A stretch of 64,000 nt of DNA from Chenopodium formosanum. Its lineage: Eukaryota > Streptophyta > Magnoliopsida > Caryophyllales > Amaranthaceae. Shown here one piece after another: positions 51,690-61,910 of the stretch. A program made the position numbers and the translations under genes. The DNA lies in assembly GCA_024500155.1 (NCBI GenBank), contig CM044871.1, positions 74,818,402 through 74,882,401 on the forward strand, given 5' to 3'. Under the pieces are notes generated by a model that saw nothing but the letters and a program-made list of their open reading frames with translations, was not told the origin of the DNA and searched no databases. Within the stretch, counting starts at the first letter, position 1; each line of letters opens with the position of its first letter.

Positions 51690-52015
51690 AGCCACAATAC
51701 TCCTCCATTTGAGGAGGCGTGATGGGCCGCTACTAGGTATGGTCCATACCAAGGGGTGAAAACAGTATAAAATCAACAATAACAGTATAAAAACAACAAA
51801 TAACAGTATAATATAAAGATTCGCTCTTTCCTCTTTCCCTCTTTCTCCATCAAAAATCTCGCTAGAATTATAACAGTATAAAATATAAAATAACATTATA
51901 TTTATCAATAATAACAATATATTTATCAATAATAACAGTATAAATTGAAACAAAAAAAGAATTTGGTATGGACCATACCAGGTATGGGCCTATACTTACT
52001 CCCATTTGAGGGTCT
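51690..52015. mobile_element. Candidate small element bounded by GGTATGGTCCATACC palindromes
   Basis: The palindrome GGTATGG(T/A)CCATACC occurs at about 51,736 and again at about 51,965. Between them AACAGTATAA is repeated at least five times. No target duplication was identified. Confidence 0.4.
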
Positions 52016-52160
52016 ACCTTGTTAAGTGATGAAATTTTCTATAATGTGTAGACTAAATTAAGACTACTTCAACGTCAATTTGACGTTGTAATCGCATTAC
52101 CAATTTTATAAGTTTTGGTTTATTAGTTCAAAACATTTGACAATTAGGTAATAAATAAAA

Positions 52161-53137
52161 GGAAAAATTGCCCCATTAATCCAATCCCTACTTTTGATTA
52201 TTCATTATCACTTCCAACTTTGTATGGAATTAATTTCTATTGCATCCATATGACCTACAACCGGTTAATCAGTTTAACATATGTGAATTAGATTTTTTTT
52301 GCACACGTGTCAATATGTAATCGGTTGAAAAAAAAAAGAGAAAATAAAAAAAAAAAAATGTAAAAAAAATAAAACAAATTTCCTAAAACTAACCCAACAC
52401 ACCTGCCCCACCTTCACCACCACACCACCACTACCAACGCATACCCTCCCTACACGCAGCCCACACAGTAAGCCACCACACGCAAAATCTACACACACCC
52501 TCCCCACATGCAGCCAGCCCACACGAAAAACCCATCACATCCCTACACGACCATTTCCCCACCAAAATAAACAACACCCCTCCCTAAAATTGACCACCAA
52601 AATTGGCCACAAATGGCTGAAATTGGTCGATGTTGGGGTTGAATGGTTTATTTCAACCCTTTAACGGCCGATTTCGACCGTTAGTGGCTGATTTCGTCTC
52701 CGATTTGCCTTGTGTTTTGAATGTTAATTAGGGTTAGGGGGTTAGGATTTGGGAATTTTGGCTTGTTTGCGGGGTGATTGAAGAGGAAAGGGGAGGTGAT
52801 CGGGGAAGCACCGGCACTGGCACTCGGGGAGGAAGGGGTTGGGTTGGTCGTGGTGGCAGCGGGCTGCTATTGGTGGAGTTGCAGGGAAGGGGAAGCAGGG
52901 AGGTTGGTGGAGTGCATGAAGTGCGCAGGGAAGGGGAAGCAGGGAGGTTGGTGGAGTGCATGAAGTGCGCAGGGAAAGGGAAAGCAGGTAGGTGGGCAAG
53001 GAGGTGGCGATACGGAGGTGGGGGGAAGGGGAGTTAGTGTTGCCGGCGTCTGGTTGCTGATCTGATGGCCGCGAGGGAAGGGACAGGGGAGGAAGTAGAG
53101 AGGGAAGGGGGAGGAGGGATCGAAGGAGAGAGAAGGT

Positions 53138-53169
<32 letters not shown>

Positions 53170-53379
53170 TTTTTTTAACTTTATTTATTCTAATTTTTAT
53201 TTTTTAAGTGAATCATATGTTGGCACGTGTCTCGGTAACCTGCTCCATCAAGTTAGATGACCGGTTGGGTGCAATAGGAATTAATAGGGTATAAAGTTGG
53301 AAGTGATAGTGAATTATCGAAAGTAGGGATTAATATTGGCGGACGAGGCAAACTAGGGGTTAATGGAGACAATATTTCC
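52161..53379. mobile_element. Mutator-like non-autonomous element 3 (1,219 bp, TSD TAAATAAAA)
   Basis: GGAAAAATTG opens the element. A decayed CAATATTTCC closes it, and the inverted repeats include GATTATTCA and the (A/G)ATTAATTTCTATTGCA step. TAAATAAAA at 52,152-52,160 recurs exactly at 53,380-53,388. It belongs to the same subfamily as 20,086-20,941. The inside is GC-rich on the right half and holds a 44-bp direct duplication (from 52,882 and from 52,926), which creates repetitive Gly/Arg-rich chance ORFs. It encodes no transposase. Confidence 0.88.
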
Positions 53380-53406
53380 TAAATAAAAAGTTCTTCATTT
53401 CTTTTT

Positions 53407-54559
53407 GGAAAAATTGAAAAGAATAATCCCATCTTTCGCCCATTTGCTCAAAATAATCCCACCTTTTTGAATTCCAGAAATAATCTCACCTTGTACCCCT
53501 ATCTTCCCAAAATGAGCCTTTACTTGTTAGTGAAATTGGTAAACGGTTTTGAAGGTATTTTGCCACGTGTTGTCTTCTAACTGTTATTTATTTTTTTTTT
53601 TTAATTTATATTCTATTTTTTAAAATTACAGGAATAAAAAAAATCTTCTTCTTCCTTGCTCTGCTGCCCTATCGGAGTCACCCCTCTCTCATCAGATCAT
53701 TTGCCAACCGGAACAGCCAAAAGCCGGCCAATCAAATCCAATCGCAGCCGACGTCCTTGATTCCCTCCCATCTAATTCACCACCACCACCATATCCAGCC
53801 ACCCACACATGGGGAAAAAAAAAAAAAAAAAAAACAGACACTAACTTCCCTTCCCCGCCACTCACTCACTCACTCCCCACCTGATCCATTCACCCAAATC
53901 AACAACAACAAAAGCGCAGCCTGCTAGCCACCAGTCTACCATTGCCGTAAATCAACACCTCCAACAGCTTCTTTTTTGCCGCGTATCACATCAAAAAATA
54001 GCCGCATTATACTTTTGGTTAGCCAATTTAGCCCAATTTCAGATTAATTGAAGCACCAATTCTGCCATTGAAGGAGTGACGAAGGTAGGAGGTTTGATGA
54101 GCTTCAAAGGAGGAGGAGAAAGAGAAAGAGGATTTTGAACGGTGGCTAAGCTCTTAGGATTGGGGGTCAGCGTTTAGTGGTGGTTGAGCTCGCAATTGAT
54201 GTGCATTGGTAAGAGAAGGCAGGGGCAGGGGAGTTGGAGTTCTCTGTTGAGGTTGAGTATGGGGGCTGCAGAAGGTGGGGATTAGCTGTGGCTTGTGAGT
54301 TGTGGTTGTTATGGATTGTGGAGCAGGGGTGGTGTTTGCATGGGAGTTAGTGTGTGGTGGTGGTGTGGAGGTGGTTGAGAAGGATGGAGGGGGTGAGGTG
54401 AGAGAAGAGAGATTATAGGAAAAAAATAAATCAAAATATAAAATCTAACCTGTTTTACAGGTTAAAGGTAAAAATGATGATTTTGAAAATATGGAGAACA
54501 AAGGTGGGATTATTTTGAAAAGATGTGCTAAAGGTGGGATTATTCTTTTTAATTTTTCC
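53407..54559. mobile_element. Mutator-like non-autonomous element 4 (1,153 bp)
   Basis: GGAAAAATTGAAAAGAATAA and its reverse complement form the ends, with the AATAATCCCACCTTT step shared with element 2 (22,043-23,020). The flanks TTTCTTTTT (53,398) and TTTCTTTCG (54,560) agree at seven of nine bases, so the 9-bp duplication has decayed. It lies only 27 bases from element 3. Confidence 0.75.
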
Positions 54560-54627
54560 TTTCTTTCGTACTCCGGATTTCATTTTCATACTTACGAACT
54601 AACTCAGCTCGTCTAAGATAGTGAATC

Positions 54628-54629
54628 GA

Positions 54630-54670
<41 letters not shown>

Positions 54671-54697
54671 ATAATAATAATAATAATAATAATAATT
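54628..54697. repeat. Poly-A and ATA microsatellite
   Basis: About 40 A followed by about ten TAA/ATA units. Confidence 0.9.
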
Positions 54698-54699
54698 CC

Positions 54700-55400
54700 T
54701 TATATTCTTTTATCAGTTCTATATCCAACTTATTTATATGTATATGGAAACTAGAGAGGAATCGACTTTTAACATGATTCAAATTTTTTTAGAGAAGTGA
54801 CAATTTGCATCACTACAAAACTGCTCAAAAGCCATCGAACAAACTTTTGACAATTTTGAATTAATGAAAAGATAGTCAATCTCGTTATATTATCTAGAAG
54901 GCAAAGTTGCATAAGATGTTACATATTGCCTATGTGCCAAAGTCTCAACAAAAGCAGAGTAATGCCAAATTGTATGTGGTAACTTCCGAATACCTGATTA
55001 GTTTGAGTAGCATTTATAATTTGAGTTTAGTTTACTACTTTTGTTTTTCCAAGTGCTAATACTGCATTATATTATTTTTTTTCGTTCCTTTAGTTGATTT
55101 CTACAATAATAATGGGGTAAACCCAAGTTGCTCAATTTGAGAAACTGGAGTCGTTTCTCATGAGGGGTTTTTGGGAATTTCCAAGTGACATGTGTACTTT
55201 GGATGTCAACAGGTAATGACATGTCCCACTAATTGGAGGCTGTGGCCAGTTGGCAAATGACAGTCGTTAGTGTGGCGTTAGGTTGTAGAATTGACGGTAG
55301 AAACCCTAATGTTTTACTGCAGTTAAGCTACTGTTAATGTTTTACTGCAGTTAAACCACTCTGTTTACCCCCCAGTTCTTTCCCAAATCTAGAGTAGTGG
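54700..55400. other. Upstream of the gene island, no gene seen
   Basis: It contains two copies of TGTTTTACTGCAGTTAA about 30 bases apart near 55,305-55,350. A GC-richer stretch from about 55,400 to 55,659 ends in CCAG followed by a GT donor. That could be a non-coding first exon of the next gene. Confidence 0.4.
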
Positions 55401-56138
55401 ACGAGTAAAGTTGACAGCAGACGGTGGTAGCGTCGGGGCAAAAGTTGCCGACAAAAGTTCATGTGCAGAGCGTGTAGTGGCGGCAACGGCGTGTAGGTGA
55501 CGGTGGCGTTTACGAATATCGTGTGTTGGGCGAACTGAACGGTGGGCGGTGGGACGTCCATTAGTTGCGGGGCTTCGAATACTCCGTCGGCGACCTATGT
55601 AATCGGAGATTCCAATTCGCAATCGAGTTATACTAATCGTAATCGTAATCGTTATCCAGGTATTGTGTTTCAATTAGAAGTCTTTAAGGTTTAGACCAGT
55701 TTAGAATAGAATTGAATTTCGATTTAAGAAATAGGAGTTGCTTAGATAGATAGAATGATATTGAACAGATTCGGATTCAATTGAATTTGGAATTAGGAAT
55801 AGGTTTTGATTTGGATTTGGAATACATGTAATAATTCATTTCATTTTGATTTTTAATTGAATTCGATTTGTACTGAATTTGATTGGCCTAATGCTTTTCA
55901 TTTTGCTTTTGATTGGCCTTATTGAATTCGATTTGTAATGATATTGATTAATGTCATTGATTTAGGGCAAGAGCATACGATCTGTTGTTAAATTTTTCGA
56001 TTATGGTTATTTAATCTATAATAATTGTAATGAAATATAATTTACATGTTTGGTGTTGAACTGAATCTATGGTGTTAATTGTATGTGTAGTTTTGAGGAT
56101 TTGATAATTTGATAATCCTCTACTATTTCTGCAGCGTT

Positions 56139-57936
56139 ATGAGGATGTCAAATGGTAATGTGTGTGTTGAAGCGAAGGTCAGTGAAAGGTTCTTTTTGTG
56201 TGTTAAATTATATTATGACACCTATGCAATGTATAGTTATGAAACATTATTGTTGTGTTGTAGGTATGTGATGGTGAGAGCAATGGTGTGATGAAGAACA
56301 AGGTATGTTTTTTATAAATATTTTACAGGCATGATGGTTGTCCTTTAAATGGAATTTCATATTCCATATATTTCTGTATGATTTCTGTATGATGTCCTTC
56401 ATATGTTGTCCCCGTGTTATATATGGCAGCAAATTACTGAGGTCTCCATGCGTAAGACAATGAATTTGTACCCTAAACTGTTTAATGACAATAGTTCAAG
56501 TGTTGGTGGCTGTGTCAAAGCTAGATCAGAGGTTAATGCTTTTCATAGAAAGACATGTAGCAGAGTAAGTGAATGGTAGATTGCAGGTGGTTGTTTCTGA
56601 TTTGATAATGGTTCTAATTTGAATGCTGAATGTTGTATTTCCCGTGTATGCAGCCCCCAAATATGAATTGTCGAATAGAGTCATTTGGACGAATATGTCA
56701 GAAGTTCGATGAGAGAAGAAAACGGTGGGTTACTGAAATGGGTTTTTGTGGTCTGTTACACATGTCCCTTGGTATGCATTTACCCAGACAACTGGCTTAT
56801 TGGGTAATGACCTGCATAGACCCAATAAGTGCGAAAATGATCACACCCTCTGGTGTTGAGTTTAAGTTCTCAAAGAACCAAATTAGGTGGGTGTTAGGGA
56901 TCCCAAATGGACCTAGATCTGTGCCGACCACCAAAACGATGACTGTAGAGGGGAGATTGAAAGTCCAGAAAATACTTATGCGTTATGGGAAGTCATGGGA
57001 GTCCAAGACTAGCAAACCCCGTGGTGGTGCGGTGTACACCTCTGTAGGGATACCTGTAACAGCTGAAATGTTGGATCGTTTAGAAGGGTACTTTGAGGAA
57101 TCAGAAGAAGAGGAGTTTAAAACTCTGTTCTTGATTGTGGCCTTGGAGATGGTTTTATGTCCTACACAATCTCCTAGACTTGCGGCTGATCTTTTACCTT
57201 CATTAAGTTGTGCAATGGAGGCTGTTGAATATGACTGGTATGGTTTGGTTCTTTCGAAATTCATGGATAGTGTTACTAGCTTTGCACGAAGGTTTTATGC
57301 GAATGGATTTGCAGGCGGATGTGGTGGTTGTGCAATTTTTGCTGTTGTATGTGATTAAGCCTTAAGCTGTTAAGTTGTTATGAAAATGATAATTTTTAAA
57401 GCTGTTAAGTTAATTTTCCATTTTTTGTGTTTTGTGCAGATATTTTATTTGGACAGGTTGGATAGAGATCCTGTTCATTGGGATGCATTTCCCAGAATTA
57501 AGGTATGGGATATGCAGCAGATTGGTATAGCGGCAAAGTTGGATAAGTTAACGACTGGTGACTATGGCAAACTAGGGGTAACTGTTCTGTACTCCATGTG
57601 ACTAACTATGTGGTTTTATTTTCATTCTATATATTAGTAATGATGGCGGAAGTTTTCATTGTACTCCTTGTATAGTCATTGGATGTTGCTTATGGTGAAA
57701 GACACCCTAGGGAAGCCAGGGATACAGAAGTCCCTTCAGATCATCGGATAGTCATCGTGAATCTTAACCTATGTTCTCTTAGGTGCTTAGTTATTTGGGT
57801 TTTTGTTTGATTTACTTGCATCGTGAGTCTTTATGTGTGTTTTATACAGGATGTGCCAGAAGTAGGTGTCGGGGTTAATTCCAAGAAAAGGAGGGGTCGA
57901 TCTGCATCTCGATCTGACTGTAAGCGGTTGAAGTGA
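56139..57936 (+). CDS. Uncharacterised plant protein of transposon-associated type, 376 aa, six exons
   Basis: Exons 56139-56177, 56264-56302, 56430-56564, 56654-57346, 57440-57577 and 57850-57936 join in a single open frame, every intron GT..AG and phase 0. The ATG is the first in an exon preceded by TTTCTGCAG; a non-coding exon may end at 55,659. The main exon has conserved-looking steps: RRKRWVTEMGF, LPRQLAYWVM, IRWVLGIPNGP, then LDRDPVHWDAFPRIKVW in the next exon. This pattern resembles the uncharacterised plant family often found in Mutator-associated and Ulp1-like reading frames, but no protease domain is present here. The C-terminus is basic (KKRRGRSASR), perhaps a nuclear signal. A further exon from 57,676 is possible. 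The function is unknown; the clean splicing argues against a dead copy. Confidence 0.75.
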
Positions 57937-58211
57937 GAATGGAATGGGTAATATGCTTAAACATTCTTTGTTTAATGTAATAAGTGATATTTGTTCTCCA
58001 ATTTTCCTACTGGGGTGTTGTTGTTTTCGAAATAAAGGTACTTTAAAAATTCGTTTAATGTGTTGTTTGAGTAACAGTGTACGTGGTCGTGTACGTTACA
58101 AATTTGTGTATTTTTCATGTATTATTATGTATTTCTATTTTTTTATAACATTTGGTTATCGTACATTGTACAATGTTGAATTTTATAGAAATTTTAACAA
58201 GCAAAGCCGAG

Positions 58212-58280
58212 CATAGCAAAACAGGGTTATATGTATTTCATAGCAAAACAGGGTTATATGTATTTCATAGCAAAACAGGA
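58212..58280. repeat. 27-bp tandem repeat
   Basis: CATAGCAAAACAGGGTTATA-type units start at 58,212, 58,239 and 58,266 (partial). A further CATAGCAAAACAGG lies near 58,344. Confidence 0.9.
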
Positions 58281-58527
58281 AACAGGCCACAACACATAAC
58301 CCAAATATTTGATGACCCAAAACATGTGGGGTCGGAGATAGTTCATAGCAAAACAGGCCACAACATAAAACTTAAATGATGATAAACCCAAAAACACAAG
58401 TGGGCTCAACACAGGCCAAAACTAAACAGGCCAACAATTACAGACATTTCAGAACCAAAAACAAAATAGCAAATAACGTAAAACATGGGGTCAAAGATTC
58501 GTAGTTAAGAACGAATGCAAACATGAA

Positions 58528-59553
58528 TTATGTTTGCTGTATAAACCATGTTGTTCCCATCTCTTCTTGCTGGTGTAGGTGAAATCGTATACTCCGACTA
58601 AAGATTATAACAACATAACCACCTATACATCCGCAACGAGATCTGCCCTTGATAACGCGAGCTTGGATATGCTGACAAATAACTCTTGCCAAGTTAATTG
58701 AAACTCTGGTCTCTGTAAGAATCAGAATGTCTGGACAGTGGACTGAAATTACATGCCGTAAGTTCGCTGAAAATGATTTCCTTGCCATGTCTCGGCAATT
58801 CCATGTCACAATGCTACACTGGGGTGTTGGTGTTGGTGTTGGCGATAAAGTGACTTCAAATTTAGCAGTAATCTTCCGTCCATCTAAGGGGTTCTTACTT
58901 GTCCATCTTGAAAGAAGTGACAGCATATTCCAGAGGAATGAACCACCCACAGTTATTAGTTTGATGTCGTTGGAGTCACTGTTTGTGAACATAACATGGT
59001 TTCCTCCCCTCAGTACACAGCGTTCCCTTATGCGTGGTAACACCGAGCATGGGTCAATTATATTTTTAATTGACTTTGGAATCACATGCTCGTATCCGTC
59101 TCCCTTAGTGCCTCCCTTTTCAAGAAGGGTACCTCGTATTGCGATCTTCAGAGGCATTGGTAGCAAAGCTAGGTCTGAAAGATCAGGAATATGAGCTGGT
59201 GAAACCCTGTTCCCCTTGCGTATTACAATAAGGTCACCCTTGAAATGACGACCGTTAGCTATTGTTGTTGCAACTGCGCGCGCTGTGAGGAGTTGTGTTG
59301 GAACGGTTTCACAAGCACAAATAACTACTGACTTGATCTCTCCCATGAATCCTCTGCCATTAAAGCTGTCGCCGCCTATCGGCTGTGGAAGCCTTGTATG
59401 AAGGGCTATTGTTTCTGTGTGTTTAATCAGTAATGGAAGTGGGTGGTTTGTGTTGCAGACAAATAATTTGTTATTTGCGTAAACCGCAATTGTTGTATTC
59501 GCCTCTACACTCTTGATACTCCTTACCGGGACTGGTATTACTTCTAATTCCAT
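58528..59553 (-). CDS. Unknown N-terminal domain fused to truncated LINE-type endonuclease domain, 341 aa, intronless (paralogue 1)
   Basis: I start at ATG 59,553 (MELEVIPV) because the frame upstream is basic low-complexity sequence with no match in the paralogue. Residues about 10-185 match paralogue 2 (61,911-62,952) at VSPAHIPDLSD (VISPAHLPNICD there) and IIDPCSVLPR (LIDPKPVLRR there). A TPTPTPTP linker follows. From about residue 248 the sequence reads like the start of a LINE ORF2 endonuclease: VTWNCRD with the metal-site Asn, HCPDILILTETRVS with the metal-site Glu near 281, then an IGGYVVII step. It stops before the remaining catalytic residues, so nuclease activity is unlikely. Its frame has no intron, while paralogue 2 has one, so it may be a retrocopy or the ancestral form. 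Confidence 0.65.
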   Translation of the reverse strand: MELEVIPVPVRSIKSVEANTTIAVYANNKLFVCNTNHPLPLLIKHTETIALHTRLPQPIGGDSFNGRGFMGEIKSVVICACETVPTQLLTARAVATTIANGRHFKGDLIVIRKGNRVSPAHIPDLSDLALLPMPLKIAIRGTLLEKGGTKGDGYEHVIPKSIKNIIDPCSVLPRIRERCVLRGGNHVMFTNSDSNDIKLITVGGSFLWNMLSLLSRWTSKNPLDGRKITAKFEVTLSPTPTPTPQCSIVTWNCRDMARKSFSANLRHVISVHCPDILILTETRVSINLARVICQHIQARVIKGRSRCGCIGGYVVIIFSRSIRFHLHQQEEMGTTWFIQQT

Positions 59554-59947
59554 CACCGTGTTTGTGGTTTTTTTGTATTTTTTTTTTGTGGTTTGTTTTG
59601 GGTGGATCTCTCCTTTTTTCCTTTCTTGATTTGTTGATTGATTTTGCAGACAATGGATTGTATTTCTATGTTGTAGCACAAGGTAGTACTTGGTTGTGTT
59701 GTTCCCGCCAAAGTTTCCCGCCACATTACCTGGGACAGTATATACACATATTTGTATTCTATTTGTGTATTGTATTAATGGATTAGACATTGTTGTTTAA
59801 TTAATGGCCTGCTATTTTATTAATGGGGTGGCCCATAAGAGGATGGCCCATGAGATGAGAATAAAAAGGCTTCCGTTGGTTTGCGTTAGTTTTGAATCAC
59901 ATGGGGCCCACACAAAATATTCCGTAGAGAATTATAGTTTCAATATG

Positions 59948-60692
59948 AACCAAAAATATATCATCATTTGTAACCCAATTGATTTAATTTTGGATGGCGG
60001 AATACGCGTTGGCGAAGTTACTGAAATTGTTGGAGAGAGTGGGGTAGGCAAGACCCAAATATGCTTGCAACTTCTTCTTACATGTATGGTTCATCAATCT
60101 ACATACAAGCATGTCCGGTTTTCCCGCTGAAAGACTCAACCAAGTAAGTGGACATTTATTGCAAAATAAGATAGTTGAGAATCCACTAAATTTGGTGCAT
60201 GTTAAAAAATTAGAGACGCCTGACCAAGTAATGTTGGTGTTGAACCAAGTAGAGTTGATGGTTTTGAATTCTCTTGAAGGATGTAGGCACACGAGAGTGG
60301 TTGTACTCGATTCTATAGCCTATTTATTCAGGCATTATCACGATTGCACATGCAGAGGGTTTACTGAGCGTAATAGAATGCTAGCGGTTGTAGCGAACAA
60401 AATGACATCAATTGCGAAGACTTACAACATAGCATTTGTAGTGGTGAATGAAGTAACCGATGTGATAAACCCAAATGTGTCCGGCACATTTACTTCCGGC
60501 CGCGAAGTTAAGCCTGCTTTAGGACCCAAATGGGAAACTATAATTTCGAATAGGATGTTTATTTCATATCAATACAATCTAATTACCACCTCTTGGTATC
60601 GTGAATGGATGGTTCTCAAGAGCTCAAAGTCCACCTTGCAAGGGTGTCGCTGTGCATTCCGCATAACTAGTAATGGTGTCACTGGTTGGTAG
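59948..60692 (+). pseudogene. XRCC3: XRCC3-like RAD51 paralogue, intronless and frameshifted
   Basis: XRCC3 forms a complex with RAD51C and acts in homologous recombination in the nucleus. Here GGIRVGEVTEIVGESGVGKT carries Walker A (GESGVGKT at 60,032-60,055) with the XRCC3-type ITEI..ESG..KTQLCLQL context. Walker B is VVVLDSIAYLFR. The later steps VVNEVTD, FTSGREVKPALGPKWE and the C-terminal CAFRITSNGV follow XRCC3 order to its natural end. The first frame ends in TGA at 60,128-60,130. The homology continues in another frame from about 60,111, so a frameshift lies between about 60,100 and 60,125. The invariant Gln of the NQVTD loop is Glu. The homology starts near 59,948; an ATG at 59,804 is in frame upstream. 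No introns are seen. It is probably a retrocopy that is decaying, and a functional copy should exist elsewhere. Confidence 0.8.
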
Positions 60693-60892
60693 TATGATAA
60701 TTAAATTATGTAGTATCAAAGTCTTAGAATCCTATTATGTAATTTGAAAGTATGCTTTTCTAATTATGTAATTTTAGAGCTTGATAATCTATTATGATAA
60801 TTAAATTATGTACAATCAAAGTCTTAGAATCCTATTATGTAATTTGAAAGTATGCTTTTCTAATTATGTAATGTTAGAGCATGATAATCTAT
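60693..60892. repeat. 100-bp direct tandem duplication after XRCC3-like copy
   Basis: TATGATAATTAAATTATGTA starts at 60,693 and again at 60,793. The two 100-bp units differ at only a few bases. Confidence 0.93.
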
Positions 60893-61550
60893 TATCTGAT
60901 AATTTCAGTGACTTATTTTTATAACAGTTGATGTACTTATGAACTCCACTCATTTAAATAAATATTAAAATATAAATACATAAATAAACAAAATAGGAAA
61001 TAAATAAAAAAGAACTCCCAGTCAAACTTACAAAACACGCCACATATTATTTAAACATTCAAGTACATAACACATAACCAAAAGTGCCAAAGATATGGCA
61101 TAGATCATCCATGTGATAGTAGTACTTGCTGCAGAAACACGCCAAACATAACTAGATAAAGTTTTAATTTTACACTAAAACATAATTATTTAAAATTGTC
61201 CGATGATAAAACAGATGAACTAAAACCGATTAACAACATAGTTATACTAATTAAACAGGCCCTGATCTTGGTAGCTTGATCCTCGCTGTAGTCCGCTTCC
61301 CCTGTTCATGGTTACATGATAAAAAGCAATTAGTCGTGACATAAGCAAATATTTTTTGAGACTCAAAAAAAGTACTACAATTTTAAGATAAGAAAACAAG
61401 ACCAATAAGGTTTTCAATTGTACCTTTTTAGCAAACTCTTTTGCATAATTTAAACAAACAAATGACGATTTAAGTTTTTAATTACAAATCTAGAAATTTA
61501 GATACTATTTTTAATTACAAATTAAGATTTAATTACATATAATTAGAAAT

Positions 61551-61748
61551 TTAAACGTAATAAATTATATACAGAGATTTAATGAAGATATAAGTTAATT
61601 ACATTTTACAAATTATTTAAACGTAATATATTATATAAAAAGACTTAATTCAGATATAAGTTAATTACATTTTAAAAATTATTTAAACGTAATATATTAT
61701 ATAAAAAGACTTAATTAAGATATAAGTTAATTACATTTTAAATTTAAG
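61551..61748. repeat. 66-bp AT-rich tandem repeat, three copies
   Basis: TTAAACGTAA starts at 61,551, 61,617 and 61,683. Each is followed by a TTATATA step and GATATAAGTTAATTACATTT. The second and third units are closest to each other. Confidence 0.85.
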
Positions 61749-61910
61749 ATATTAATAGTGAATTTATTAAATTACAAAAAAATAATGATTAAGACGTTAA
61801 GATATAATTATAAATAAAACATTAAAATATAATTAAAAATAAAACATTAAGATATAATTAAATAAACAGATGAGCATGAAGAAAGATCAAGTACTTTGCC
61901 TTTGTTGGTA

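Noticed and set aside
52734..53037. Gly/Arg- and Pro/Ser-rich ORFs
   Set aside because: They are produced by a 44-bp duplication and GC-rich runs inside a Mutator-like element.
58727..59194. 155-codon plus-strand ORF
   Set aside because: It is the antisense shadow of paralogue 1, whose minus-strand frame has a homologue at 62 kb.
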